The notes under the pieces were generated by a model. The model did not search any database. It was not told the DNA's origin and saw nothing but the letters and a program-made list of their open reading frames with translations. A stretch of 64,000 nucleotides of DNA, from assembly GCA_947449835.1 (NCBI GenBank), contig CANFSZ010000008.1, positions 1 through 64,000 on the forward strand, given 5' to 3'. Positions 27,600 through 36,379 of this stretch are shown piece after piece (positions within the stretch are counted from its first letter, which is position 1; every line of letters starts with the position of its first letter). Made by a program: the position numbers and the translations under genes. The stretch comes from Opitutia bacterium. GTDB lineage: Bacteria > Verrucomicrobiota > Verrucomicrobiia > Opitutales > Opitutaceae.

Positions 27600-27913
27600 C
27601 CGCGCCGTTCAACGCGACCCCCAGCCCCCCGGCAAACCGATTCGCTCGCCCCGCCCTTACCCCCTCCTCGACTCCGGTTAAACCTTCCTGAAATTATGAC
27701 ATGAATTTTAACCAACATGAGCCCAATTTTCCTCGGATAAAAAACCAAGTTTCACCCACTAGGTGACACTTGATAGACTGCGTTTTCGACGTGAATTTTC
27801 TGGGATATTTTTTGAGGGTACAAGAGTATGGGCGGGTTGATTACGAACCGCTCCCTTGCTTAACGACGCGGGTTGCGTCTTAGCTTTTAGGCTTCCTTCG
27901 CCCTATCACCAAG
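27600..27913. other. intergenic region between xth and the PLP enzyme
   Basis: About 310 bases of AT-richer sequence between divergent genes. It contains a small palindrome TCACC-CACTA-GGTGA (27752-27766) and T-rich tracts that could hold promoters for both directions, but no clear -35/-10 pair. No SAM or other riboswitch pattern was recognised. The short ORFs here look like chance. Confidence 0.5.
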
Positions 27914-29452
27914 ATGTCCGCCTTTCCCCATCTGCCCCTCGGTCAAGCCATCCCGCCCAGCCCGCACGCGGTATCTTGCAGCTTGCCGACGATGCGCTCC
28001 GTCCGCGGCTACGAGGAGAAAGATCCCGCCATCACCAGCCAGCTCGCTAACGGCTACCCGCGCTTCGTCGTGCATCCGTTCGCGCGTCAACTCGCCGCGC
28101 ACCTCGTCGCCACCAATCCCGCCCTCACCAGCCACACGCTCTGGCTTACGTCGTCTCTCGCTATCGCCGAAAATCTCGTGGCGCACCTTGCCCATCCGAG
28201 CGTGCAACTGTTCATCGATACGCCCGGTCTACACGGCGTCGCTCATCCGGCTGCCTCGGCGCCGCTCGCCGCTCTCACCAAAACCTACCTACAAAACCTG
28301 GGTGGCTTCATTTCGTCGCGCGAAGCGGAGGATCACCTGGTACGCCTCGAACTGCGGCCGGCGATTTATCCCGAAGCCACGTTCACCGGCGATGAGCCCG
28401 CTGAGATTCGCCGCCACCTCGCCCGCGCGCTCAACGCCGGCCACGCCGCCACGATCGCACCCGTGACCGACGCCGATCTTTTTCTCACCAACTGCGGCAT
28501 GAGCGCCATCTACGCGGCTTTTCGCGCCGTCGCCGATCTGCAAGCTACCCGCGGCCGCACGATCTGGCTCCAACTCGGTTGGTTCTACCTCGATACGATC
28601 GCGATCCTCAAAAAATTTACCGCCGGTCCCGGCGACTACGTTTACATCCGCGATATTTTTGACCTCGAAGCTCTCGAGCGCATCTTCGCTGCGCACGGCC
28701 AACGCATCGCCGGCGTCGTCGCCGAAGTGCCCACCAATCCGCTCCTTCAAACGCCCGATATTCCCGCCATCTCCGCGCTTTGTCGCAGCCATGGCGCCGC
28801 GATCCTCATCGACGCTTCCACGGCCTCGCTCTACAACCTCGACGTGCTGCCTCACGCCGACGTAGCGCTCGCCAGCCTCACCAAATACACGGGCAGCGCA
28901 GGCGACCTCACCGCCGGCTTGATCGCCCTCAATCCCGCCCGCCCCGACGCCACCGAGCTTCGCCGTCGACTCGCCCCCGCGCTCGAGCCGCTCTACCGTC
29001 GCGACGCCGCGCGCCTCGCGCACGAAATCGCCGCCACCGAATCCGTCCTCGCAAAAATCCACGCGAGCACGCCCCACGTCGTCGCGTTTCTCGAAAACCA
29101 TCCGGCCATCAAAGACGTTTTCTGGGCGCGCCACGCCACCAGCCGCGCGAATTTCGAAAAGCTCGCCCGCTCGCCCGAAGCCACCGGCGGCATGATCACT
29201 TTTACGCTCCGCGCGCCCGGCGCTTTGGAAAAATTCTACGACCGCCTGCGCCTGCCCAAAGGTCCGAGCTTCGGCATGACGACGACCCTCATCTGTCCGT
29301 TCATGTACCTCGCGCACTACGACCTTGTGACGACGCCCGCCGGCCTCGCCGAATTAGCCGCGAGCAAACTCGATCCCGATCTCCTCCGCCTCTGCATCGG
29401 TTGCGAAGCCGTCGAGGACATCATCGCCGCACTCGCCGAAGCGTTGGCTTAA
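27914..29452 (+). CDS. Cys/Met-metabolism PLP-dependent enzyme
   Basis: A 512-aa member of the cystathionine gamma-synthase/lyase fold-type I family. The PLP-lysine motif is ALASLTKYTGSAGDLTAGLI, with K in the S-x-T-K-Y pattern. TNCGMSAIYAAFRAVADLQA gives the phosphate-binding turn, and VVAEVPTNPLLQTPDIPAI the substrate-side P-x-N-P motif. The N-terminus has an extra helical domain, making it longer than the usual 380-420 residues. It is annotated in related genomes as a PLP-dependent transferase. Substrate (cystathionine, methionine or O-acylhomoserine) cannot be fixed; metX lies 21 kb away. Confidence 0.82.
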   Translation: MSAFPHLPLGQAIPPSPHAVSCSLPTMRSVRGYEEKDPAITSQLANGYPRFVVHPFARQLAAHLVATNPALTSHTLWLTSSLAIAENLVAHLAHPSVQLFIDTPGLHGVAHPAASAPLAALTKTYLQNLGGFISSREAEDHLVRLELRPAIYPEATFTGDEPAEIRRHLARALNAGHAATIAPVTDADLFLTNCGMSAIYAAFRAVADLQATRGRTIWLQLGWFYLDTIAILKKFTAGPGDYVYIRDIFDLEALERIFAAHGQRIAGVVAEVPTNPLLQTPDIPAISALCRSHGAAILIDASTASLYNLDVLPHADVALASLTKYTGSAGDLTAGLIALNPARPDATELRRRLAPALEPLYRRDAARLAHEIAATESVLAKIHASTPHVVAFLENHPAIKDVFWARHATSRANFEKLARSPEATGGMITFTLRAPGALEKFYDRLRLPKGPSFGMTTTLICPFMYLAHYDLVTTPAGLAELAASKLDPDLLRLCIGCEAVEDIIAALAEALA

Positions 29453-29485
29453 AATCAACTCCGCGCGATCTCGCGCCGAAGTACC

Positions 29486-29764
29486 GTGGCCACGCCGCTC
29501 GCCTCCTGCACGCTCACGATCAAAGCCGTGCCAAACGCCCCGCGCAGTGCCGTCGTCGGCTGGCTCGGCGAAGCGTTAAAAGTCAAAGTCCACGCCCCAG
29601 CGCTCGAAGGCCGCGCCAACGACGAGCTCTGCGAATTTCTCGCCAACGCCCTCGCCCTCCCCCGCCGCGCCGTGACCGTTCTGCAAGGCGATAAATCCCG
29701 CCAAAAAGTCCTCCGCGTTGCCGGCCTCACGCTCGCCGAAGTCCGCGTCAAATTAGGCGTGTGA
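29486..29764 (+). CDS. DUF167 (YggU-like) protein
   Basis: A 92-aa protein of the DUF167 family, a small alpha/beta fold of unknown function. Motifs are LTIKAVPNAPRSAVVGWLGE, KVKVHAPALEGRANDELCEF (the A-P-x-x-G-x-A-N signature) and VTVLQGDKSRQKVLRVAGL, all conserved. It starts with GTG. The 3' end overlaps the convergent MATE gene by 12 bases. Confidence 0.85.
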   Translation: MATPLASCTLTIKAVPNAPRSAVVGWLGEALKVKVHAPALEGRANDELCEFLANALALPRRAVTVLQGDKSRQKVLRVAGLTLAEVRVKLGV

Positions 29765-31093
29765 TCGCGTCAGGCGCGCGAAGCGCCAACCCAGGAAAAT
29801 CGCCGCGAAACCCAAGCCTGCGGCCAACGCCGACCAAATCCCCACGGCGCCAAATTTCCCGTGCACGCCGAGGAAAAAACCGCCCGGAATTGCTACGCCC
29901 CAATACGCGACGAGCGTGATGATCGCGGGCAACTTCACATCCTGCAGCCCACGCAACAGCGCCGCGCTGATCACCTGCGCGCCATCGACGATTTGAAACA
30001 GCGCCGCCACGACGAGCAGCTGCGCCGCCAACGCCACCACGCCCGCGTCGTCCACAAACCAGCCCGCCACCGCGCGACCCGCCACGAGATAAATCACCAT
30101 AAACACCGCCGCGATGATGACGCCTAGGCCCAACGCGCTAAACCCGATCGGTCGCAACCGCGCCGGCTCCTTCGCGCCTACCGCCGCGCTCACGCGCATG
30201 CCCGCGGCCATCGAAAGCCCGAGCGTCACCATGAACGTCGTGCCCGCACACGTGAACGCGATCTGATGCGCCGCCAACGCCGCCGCGCCCAGCCAGCCCA
30301 TCATAATCGCCGCCGCCGCAAACGCGCCGCTTTCAAAAAATAAAATCCCCGACGTCGGCAACCCGAGTTGCAGCATTTCTTTTAACCGCGTCGTCGAGAG
30401 CGGCGCCCACCACTGCTTCGGCCACGCCGCGCGCGCCGCCGGATCTCGCCGCATCCACTCGAAAATCACCCACGCGCCGAGCGTCCGCGAAATCAACGTC
30501 GAGATACCCGCGCCCGTCAGGCCCAAAGCCGGCGCGCCGAGATTTCCGTAAATAAAAATCCAATTCAAAAAAATGTTCAGCCCGACGCCTCCGAGCATGA
30601 TGAACATCGGCACCCAGGGCCGGCCCATCGCCTCGGCAAATTGCCGCAACGCCAGATACACCAACACCGGCGTGATCGACGCGCCGATCAGCCAGAAAAA
30701 TGGATTCACCAGCGCCAGCACTTCCGGTGGTTGCTGGAACCAGTGCAACTGCCAGCCGAGCGCCACCATCGCCAGCGTCTCGAGCACGCCGAAACCCAGC
30801 GCCAAGGCCAACCCATGCCGCAAATATTCTCCGCAATCCTGCAAGCGCGCCGCGCCGCGCGCACGCGCCACAAACACCGCCACCGGAATCATCAACCCGA
30901 TCCCGATCACATAGAAAACGCCAAACACATTGCCGCCAAACGAGGACGCCGCCAAAGGCACCGTGCCAGTCTGGCCGATCATCACGCTATCAGTGATGCC
31001 CATGAGCATCTGACTGACTTGGCCGACGATGATCGGTACCGCCAGCGCGAGGGTCGGCCGAACTTCGGCAAAAAAAGATGAAAAGCGGCGCAT
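29753..31093 (-). CDS. MATE family efflux transporter
   Basis: A 446-aa multidrug and toxin extrusion transporter with twelve helices. The start MRRFSSFFAEVRPTLALAVP leads directly into the first helix and the family segment VGQVSQMLMGITDSVMIGQT. The internal duplication of MATE proteins is visible with a second lobe around LQLGLPTSGILFFESGAFAA. MATE pumps couple drug or metabolite export to Na+ or H+. The track start at 31180 adds an unlikely hydrophilic prefix. Confidence 0.9.
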   Translation of the reverse strand: MRRFSSFFAEVRPTLALAVPIIVGQVSQMLMGITDSVMIGQTGTVPLAASSFGGNVFGVFYVIGIGLMIPVAVFVARARGAARLQDCGEYLRHGLALALGFGVLETLAMVALGWQLHWFQQPPEVLALVNPFFWLIGASITPVLVYLALRQFAEAMGRPWVPMFIMLGGVGLNIFLNWIFIYGNLGAPALGLTGAGISTLISRTLGAWVIFEWMRRDPAARAAWPKQWWAPLSTTRLKEMLQLGLPTSGILFFESGAFAAAAIMMGWLGAAALAAHQIAFTCAGTTFMVTLGLSMAAGMRVSAAVGAKEPARLRPIGFSALGLGVIIAAVFMVIYLVAGRAVAGWFVDDAGVVALAAQLLVVAALFQIVDGAQVISAALLRGLQDVKLPAIITLVAYWGVAIPGGFFLGVHGKFGAVGIWSALAAGLGFAAIFLGWRFARLTRSHA

Positions 31094-31191
31094 GGAAAAG
31101 ACGCGGACTGTTTCGTGCCCCGCCGCTTCGTGCAATCCGCTTCTCGTAACTGATCGCGCAAAGCGCCGTGGGTTTTCCACGGCGCCGTGAC

Positions 31192-32037
31192 TTACTTCGC
31201 GTTGAGGAGCATGTCTTCCATCAACGTGAGCGCTGTGGCTTCGGTGATGTCGGCCGCACTAAATTTTTTCGCGGCCTGCGCCGCGCCCGCTCCGAGCACA
31301 TCGCTCGCCGAGGCTTGGCCCAAAATCGCGGCGTCTTTCAGGCGGATGGCTGTCATCTGAATATCGGGCACGGCGACCGTGGTGTCGCCGGAAACTTCGG
31401 CGGCGATCAACGTGCGGGTGGAAATGAGCACTTCAATCGCGATGTCCGCGGACTGCGCGAGCGCGTCGCGTTCCTTGGTGGCTTGATCACCGAGCAAACG
31501 AGCGCCGGGTTGCGCGCTGAGCATCACGCCGGCGATGCGTTGATCGGAAAGTTTGGCGCCGCCGCTGCGAAACGCACGGCCGACGAGGCGCTCGATGTCG
31601 CGCACGGTTTGTTGATCGGCAAGCGTGGGCGTGGGTGTGGATGCGTCCTTCGTGGCGTAGGTCGAGGCACCTTTAGTTTTGGTCAAAGTAGTTTTGCCGT
31701 CGGCGGATTTCTCGGTGTAGGATTCGGTGCGGCCAGTGAGTTTGAGGCCGGCGGCATCGACGAGCGAACGGTTCACGTAGATAACAAGGCGCGGCGCGCT
31801 CGCGGCGCCGTAAGCGGCGCGGAATTTATCGACGACAGCCTGCGCGGCGGCGGGCGAGATGAGCGGGGCGGCGTTGGCGCTGTAGAGACGTTGTTCTGCG
31901 GGCGCGGCCGGTTGAGCGGGGGGCGCGGGCCAGGCCTGCGTGACGGGAACCGGCGGCTCGGTGGCGGGCGCGGTGGCTTGCGCGAGCGCGACGACACTGA
32001 GTGCGGGCAAAACGAGAGGAAGGAAAAGTGCTTTCAT
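31192..32037 (-). CDS. secreted hypothetical protein, possibly CsgG/LpoB-fold
   Basis: A 281-aa protein with a signal peptide (MKALFLPLVLPALSVVALAQ), a Pro/Ala-rich linker and a soluble domain. RTLIAAEVSGDTTVAVPDIQ and MTAIRLKDAAILGQASASDV are reminiscent of the strand pattern in CsgG/LpoB-like envelope proteins, but I cannot confirm the family. It is the last gene of a minus-strand lipoprotein run; the YcfL-like gene ends 17 bases before its start. A shared envelope role is inferred from position. Confidence 0.6.
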   Translation of the reverse strand: MKALFLPLVLPALSVVALAQATAPATEPPVPVTQAWPAPPAQPAAPAEQRLYSANAAPLISPAAAQAVVDKFRAAYGAASAPRLVIYVNRSLVDAAGLKLTGRTESYTEKSADGKTTLTKTKGASTYATKDASTPTPTLADQQTVRDIERLVGRAFRSGGAKLSDQRIAGVMLSAQPGARLLGDQATKERDALAQSADIAIEVLISTRTLIAAEVSGDTTVAVPDIQMTAIRLKDAAILGQASASDVLGAGAAQAAKKFSAADITEATALTLMEDMLLNAK

Positions 32038-32054
32038 GGCGGGGACGGCGCGGT

Positions 32055-32471
32055 TCAACGGGCTTGGCGGACGCGGATGGTGTATTTTTTCGCGAGGGTG
32101 TTCATCGCGGTGAAGCGGACGGCCTCGGTGGAATTCTCGGCGAGGATGAGCGTCTGGAACGGCGTCTCGTCGCCGGTGGTGAAGCCTTGGTCGTCTTTGA
32201 AGACGGCGTTGATCTGCACTTCGATGCGGCGGGCTTCGCGGTTTTTCACGTTGGCGACGACTTCGAGGCGGCCGTCGGCGAGCGTGCGTTCTTGGAGGCC
32301 GGTGCAGGTGACGGAGACTTGCGTGGGTTTATCGAGGAGGACGAATTTTTCGGTGTTCTCGACGGTGTAGCGGGTGGTGTCCTGGGGCGTGAAGGGGCCG
32401 GGCGTGGCGCAACCGGCGAGCAGCACGAGGCCAGCGGTGGCGGCTAGGAGGAGGGAGGTTTTGATGTTCAT
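32055..32471 (-). CDS. YcfL-like lipoprotein (DUF1425)
   Basis: A 138-aa lipoprotein: lipobox LLAGC in LLLAATAGLVLLAGCATPGP, then a beta-sandwich domain with EVVANVKNREARRIEVQINA and DDQGFTTGDETPFQTLILAE, matching the YcfL/DUF1425 family. The GW-type end is replaced by NTLAKKYTIRVRQAR. In Escherichia coli ycfL is adjacent to lpoB, and an LpoB-like gene lies upstream here, so the neighbourhood is partly conserved across phyla. Likely anchored in the outer membrane. Confidence 0.75.
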   Translation of the reverse strand: MNIKTSLLLAATAGLVLLAGCATPGPFTPQDTTRYTVENTEKFVLLDKPTQVSVTCTGLQERTLADGRLEVVANVKNREARRIEVQINAVFKDDQGFTTGDETPFQTLILAENSTEAVRFTAMNTLAKKYTIRVRQAR

Positions 32472-32512
32472 AACGGTAAGCGTTGGTGGTGGTGTGAACG
32501 TGTGACTCGTGA

Positions 32513-33706
32513 TCAGCGTTTAAGTTCGCTCAAAAATATCACGGTGTCGCGATCGACGGGATCAACATGCAGGGTGAGGGTTTGCGTGAGTCCGCGCAGG
32601 GTCTGGCCGGTGGCGTCTTGGAACTCGAGGGTAGCGGGATAATCGCCGGGGGCGAGGCGGAGCGCGGCAAAGCTGAGGCGTTGCGGGAGGTTGTCCCACA
32701 TGCGGATATCGGCGCGCGGGGTGGTCGCGGCGGAGGCAATTTTGCCGATGAGGCCGATGGCGCCGAGGGCCACGGCGGCGCGGTCGCCGTCGCGGCTGCC
32801 GTTGTTGGCGGCGATCAGGGCGCCGATCAGGGCGACGTCGCCGACGGTATTGGTGGTGCGCTTAAACACGGCTTTGCCGCCGAGAATATAATCCATGACG
32901 CGCCCGCCGCGCGTGGTGGCCTGGAAGTTGAGATCGTCGTAGGCGGGGAGGTTTACCGTCTGGCCGTTGACGTTGAGCGTGGCGGCGTGGGCGGCGGAAT
33001 TTTTGACGAAGAATTTGAGTTGTTCACTGTATTCGCCGCCGCCGTATTTGCGCGGGCCGGTGCCGTATTCGGCGAAAATGAGGACGTTGGCGGCGGGATC
33101 GTAGGCGGGGAGTTTTAGGTTTTTGGCGTTGGCTTGAGCGCGGGCAAAGGCGTCGGAGCCATCGGCGGCGAGTTTGGCGGAGACGAAGCCGTCGAGATAA
33201 TCGAGCAGGACGTAATCGCTTTTGTACTCGGCGGTCTCGGCGTCGCTGTCGATGAGTTGGCCGGAGCGGTAACAGGCGCGGGCGTTGTCGGGCTGGCCGT
33301 CGCGCCAGTAAAGGAGGCCGCGATAATAGTAGGCCATGACGCGTTCGTAAGGCTCGCCGATAAACGTCTTGGTGCTTTCGGCGGAAAACAGGCTGCGGGC
33401 TTTTTTCGCGTCGGCGTCGTTGGCCAAAATGCCGCCGATCAAGGGCAGCGCGGAGTCGAGGTGGAGCTTGGCTTCGTCGGGCTGGCCGGCGCGGAGGGCG
33501 CTGGCGGCAATGCGGTAATCCCAGAGCATGCGGTCTTGCACAGGCGCGGCAGCGCGATGGGTGTTGCCGTCGATGATCGGGTCGCCAGTGAGTCGGGGCT
33601 GCGGGCGCTCAGGCACCGTTGCGCAACCGCTGAGACCGAACAACGCCAAGACCAACGCCGCGCCAAGGATGAGAGAAGGGGAAAGGAAATTAAGGCGATT
33701 TATCAT
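32513..33706 (-). CDS. COG3014-like lipoprotein with TPR-type N-terminus
   Basis: A 397-aa lipoprotein with the lipobox LSGC (ALFGLSGCATVPERPQPRLT). The first half contains TPR-like helices (MAYYYRGLLYWRDGQPDNAR, residues about 115-135); the second half is a predicted beta domain with YGTGPRKYGGGEYSEQLKF and LALGAIGLIGKIASAA. The combination matches the COG3014 family, which is often encoded next to LpoB- and CsgG-like lipoproteins. It is separated from the upstream LpoB-like gene by a strong hairpin and from the YcfL-like gene by 41 bases. Confidence 0.7.
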   Translation of the reverse strand: MINRLNFLSPSLILGAALVLALFGLSGCATVPERPQPRLTGDPIIDGNTHRAAAPVQDRMLWDYRIAASALRAGQPDEAKLHLDSALPLIGGILANDADAKKARSLFSAESTKTFIGEPYERVMAYYYRGLLYWRDGQPDNARACYRSGQLIDSDAETAEYKSDYVLLDYLDGFVSAKLAADGSDAFARAQANAKNLKLPAYDPAANVLIFAEYGTGPRKYGGGEYSEQLKFFVKNSAAHAATLNVNGQTVNLPAYDDLNFQATTRGGRVMDYILGGKAVFKRTTNTVGDVALIGALIAANNGSRDGDRAAVALGAIGLIGKIASAATTPRADIRMWDNLPQRLSFAALRLAPGDYPATLEFQDATGQTLRGLTQTLTLHVDPVDRDTVIFLSELKR

Positions 33707-33723
33707 CGGACAAGAAGCAGATG

Positions 33724-33763
33724 AAAACGGCGGGCGCGGCGCAAGGCCGACACCCGCCGTTTT
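33724..33763. terminator. bidirectional hairpin between the LpoB-like and COG3014-like genes
   Basis: AAAA-CGGCGGG...CCCGCCG-TTTT with a nested CGGC-GCAAG-GCCG stem. It reads as an intrinsic terminator on both strands. On the minus strand it lies 31 bases after the LpoB-like stop and 18 bases before the next start, so it may attenuate the downstream genes. Confidence 0.75.
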
Positions 33764-33793
33764 GATTTAAAGAAAATGCGGAGCGAGCGCGGC

Positions 33794-34423
33794 TCAGCGA
33801 TAAGCGGCGTCTTCGAGGCCCTGTTTCTTGATCTCGGCGGAGCTCTCCCAGATGATCTCGCTGGTGCGGGCGTCGGTGAGACGGAAGCTGTAAAGGATGT
33901 AATCGCTCGTGCCCTTCGAGGTCTTGGTGGTCAGACCTTGGAGTTTGCCGGTGAGGAAATAATCGGCGCCGCGGAATTCGACGACGGAAGGATCGGCGCT
34001 GGCTGTGACTTGGCCGTTGCGCTTGAGCTCGCGCTCACGCTCGAGAGTTTTCATCATTTCGCGATCGAGGAAGCGCACGCGGCCGAGGGCTTTTTCGTTC
34101 AGCTGGGTGCGAATGCGCGTGAGGAAAATGTCTTTGCTGATGGGGAAACGCGTCTCGTTGACAACGGGTTCGAGGACGATGCGCGGGGTTTGTTTGGCGT
34201 TGGCGATTTCCGGGATGGCCAGGACGCCCCGGGCCATTTTGTCCGTGACGGTGACGAGGTCTTGCGACTCGACGCCGGTGCCAGCGACGAAGCCGCGTTC
34301 GTCGGCTTTCATTTCGGTGACCGGGACGCCCGAGGGGCTTTCCACGCCGGTCGCGCAACCGGCGAGAAACAGAGCGGGCGCAGCCACGCTGGCGAGGGTA
34401 AGAAGACGAAGGGAGGTGTTCAT
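33794..34423 (-). CDS. LpoB-like penicillin-binding-protein activator lipoprotein
   Basis: A 209-aa lipoprotein of the LpoB family, close to the 213 residues of the E. coli protein. The lipobox is LAGC (APALFLAGCATGVESPSG). The fold motif follows with IVLEPVVNETRFPISKDIFL, LTRIRTQLNEKALGRVRFLD and ADYFLTGKLQGLTTKTSKGT. LpoB reaches from the outer membrane to activate PBP1b, and homologues do the same or act as CsgG-like assembly factors. It is the second gene of the envelope run, following the glycine-zipper protein. Confidence 0.82.
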   Translation of the reverse strand: MNTSLRLLTLASVAAPALFLAGCATGVESPSGVPVTEMKADERGFVAGTGVESQDLVTVTDKMARGVLAIPEIANAKQTPRIVLEPVVNETRFPISKDIFLTRIRTQLNEKALGRVRFLDREMMKTLERERELKRNGQVTASADPSVVEFRGADYFLTGKLQGLTTKTSKGTSDYILYSFRLTDARTSEIIWESSAEIKKQGLEDAAYR

Positions 34424-34481
34424 GGTAAGGTGTTAATAAATGAGAAAGTGACAGAGGGAGATTTGAAACGCTGGAACGCTA

Positions 34482-35084
34482 TCAGTTCCGGCCAAACATG
34501 CGATTGGCGTCGCTCATCGATGACGCGGGTGCCGCTGGCGCCGTGATCACGCGGGATTGCGCCACGGCGGCTGGAACTGAGGACGGCGCGCTGGCGACGG
34601 ACGCCGAGGGGCCGGAGATGGCGGCTTCGCGGCGGCTCGCATTATTGTCCGCGATGGCCCCGATTAAAAGCCCTGCGGCCGCGCCATAAGCCGCTCCGCG
34701 CCAAGCACTATGGCCGAGCGAACCGCTGTTGTTGCCAATTATCGCTCCGGCGATGGCGCCGAGCGTGAGGCCGTTACCGACGTAATTGGGCCGAGTATCC
34801 GCGGTGTCGTAGTAGCCGCCATCGTAAACGTAAACTGGCGCTGGCCGATAAACATAAGGCCGATAATAATAACCGTACGAAGCGGGATAATACCCGTATG
34901 AAAGCGAATAGGCCGGGCCGTAATAACCCAAGCTGTAGCTGATAGAACGGTGATTGCGGCCGTAGTTTTCATAAGACCGTCCATGATCGCCCGAACGGCT
35001 ATTCGAGCCGCCCCGGGATGACTCCGCCTGAGCCGGCGAAGACAACAGAGCGAGGGCTAGACCAAGCGCAAAAAGGGTTTTCAT
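34482..35084 (-). CDS. secreted Tyr-rich, glycine-zipper protein
   Basis: A 200-aa exported protein: signal peptide ending in SSPAQA, a tract very rich in Tyr, Ser, Gly and Pro (SYGYYPASYGYYYRPYVYRP), then a glycine-zipper segment (GLTLGAIAGAIIGNNSGSLG and AAYGAAAGLLIGAIADNNAS). Such zippers associate with the outer membrane. The layout resembles YMGG-like and Rick_17kDa-type envelope proteins of unknown function. It is the first gene of the lipoprotein run. Confidence 0.7.
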   Translation of the reverse strand: MKTLFALGLALALLSSPAQAESSRGGSNSRSGDHGRSYENYGRNHRSISYSLGYYGPAYSLSYGYYPASYGYYYRPYVYRPAPVYVYDGGYYDTADTRPNYVGNGLTLGAIAGAIIGNNSGSLGHSAWRGAAYGAAAGLLIGAIADNNASRREAAISGPSASVASAPSSVPAAVAQSRVITAPAAPASSMSDANRMFGRN

Positions 35085-35230
35085 AACGTTAAAAGAATGG
35101 GTGGTAGTGCTCTAGACACGACCGTCAAGGCAAGGTTTCAGCAGATCGCAACCGACGCAAATTTCCACGCGATTTCTTAACCAACCCCTCCCAACCGGCA
35201 GTCCCTTGCCCGCCCAACGCGCCCTACCTG

Positions 35231-36163
35231 TTAAAACACCCCCACTATCACCGCCAGTGCCACCAACGACGTGAGCGTGCTCAACACGATCGCGCCCGCC
35301 GCCAGTCGCTCGTCGCCCTTCATTTCCGCCGCCATCGTGTAAGAAATCACCGCCGAGGGCGTCGCCAGAAAAATCAGGACCGTCTTCAACTCCACGGCGC
35401 CCAGCCCCAGCGCGCGCCCAGCCACCCAGCCGAGCGCCGGCGCGGCCACGGTCTTCAACAGCGCCACGATCAACGGCGTGCGCCACGCCGCCCCGAGTCG
35501 CACCGTCACCAGCGAGCCGCCCACACCGAGCAACCCCAAGGGCAACGCCATCTCGCCCAGCGCGCCGAACGTTTTGTTCACCACCGTCGGCAACTCCCAA
35601 CCCGCCAACGCACACCCGATGCCCGCCAGCGACGCCAAGAGCGGCGGCGTAGTCGCCAACTGCCGCAAAAACGGCCCCAGCATTCCCCACCCGATCCGGT
35701 GTTGGCTCAACAGCAAGACCATGACGCCCCCGACATTAAAAAAAATCATCATCGGCGCCATCGTCAGCACCGCCGCCGCGCGCAGCGAGATGCCGCCCGC
35801 CAGCGTCACGTCCGGCAGCGCATAAATAATCGGTAGCCCCACGAAGGCCAGATTCCCGCGAAACGCCCCTTGGACAAACGTCCCCGCCACCGCGCCCGGC
35901 ACGCGCATCAACCACGCCACGGCGTAGCCCAGCGCCAATACCGCCAGCGTCGCCGCCATCATCCCGCCCAGCATCGCTTTCGCGCCCGTCACGCCGTGGA
36001 TCGACCCCGCCAATTGCGTGAACAACAGCGCCGGCAAGCCCAGCCAATACGTGACGCGATTCGCCTCCTTCAAAAATCCCTCCGACCAAAATTTCGACGC
36101 CTGCAAACCCGCCCCGATGGCGATCAGCAAAAAAACGGGCGCGAGGGTGTTAAGAATCAGCAC
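35231..36163 (-). CDS. AEC family transporter, copy 2
   Basis: A 310-aa, ten-helix AEC transporter. The first helix is LILNTLAPVFLLIAIGAGLQ. I prefer the GTG at 36163, which places the start where homologues begin (compare copy 1), over the ATG at 36226 that adds 21 residues. Conserved features include VTYWLGLPALLFTQLAG and FVQGAFRGNLAFVGLPIIYA in the middle. The substrate is presumably an organic acid but cannot be assigned. It is divergent from the TonB receptor gene; the gap contains an 8-bp-arm palindrome. Confidence 0.82.
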   Translation of the reverse strand: MLILNTLAPVFLLIAIGAGLQASKFWSEGFLKEANRVTYWLGLPALLFTQLAGSIHGVTGAKAMLGGMMAATLAVLALGYAVAWLMRVPGAVAGTFVQGAFRGNLAFVGLPIIYALPDVTLAGGISLRAAAVLTMAPMMIFFNVGGVMVLLLSQHRIGWGMLGPFLRQLATTPPLLASLAGIGCALAGWELPTVVNKTFGALGEMALPLGLLGVGGSLVTVRLGAAWRTPLIVALLKTVAAPALGWVAGRALGLGAVELKTVLIFLATPSAVISYTMAAEMKGDERLAAGAIVLSTLTSLVALAVIVGVF

Positions 36164-36285
36164 AGCCCCAGCCAAACGCACCACCCCCCACGCACACAAG
36201 CCACGGCTTTTTAACGCGCTCAGCATGATCTCGCGTATTTTTAATTGCGTCAGTCGCGAGCTCTAAGTCCTATCATTTCAGCCTA

Positions 36286-36308
36286 AAACACAGTACCCAC
36301 CTGTGTTT
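36286..36308. promoter_or_regulatory. palindromic operator candidate upstream of the TonB receptor
   Basis: AAACACAG-TACCCAC-CTGTGTTT: perfect 8-base arms around a 7-base centre, 72 bases before the receptor start and between two divergent genes. Size and symmetry suit a dimeric repressor or activator site. No T-tract, so a terminator is unlikely. Regulator unknown. Confidence 0.5.
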
Positions 36309-36379
36309 ACCCCACCCCCTCGCTGCGCAAACGGATACCCCTCCTTCGCGTGGCCCATGTCAGCCCATTCATTTACCCC

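Noticed and set aside
27600-27913. SAM or SAH riboswitch before the Cys/Met PLP enzyme
   Set aside because: No conserved core or multi-stem pattern was found by eye; a covariance-model search would settle it.
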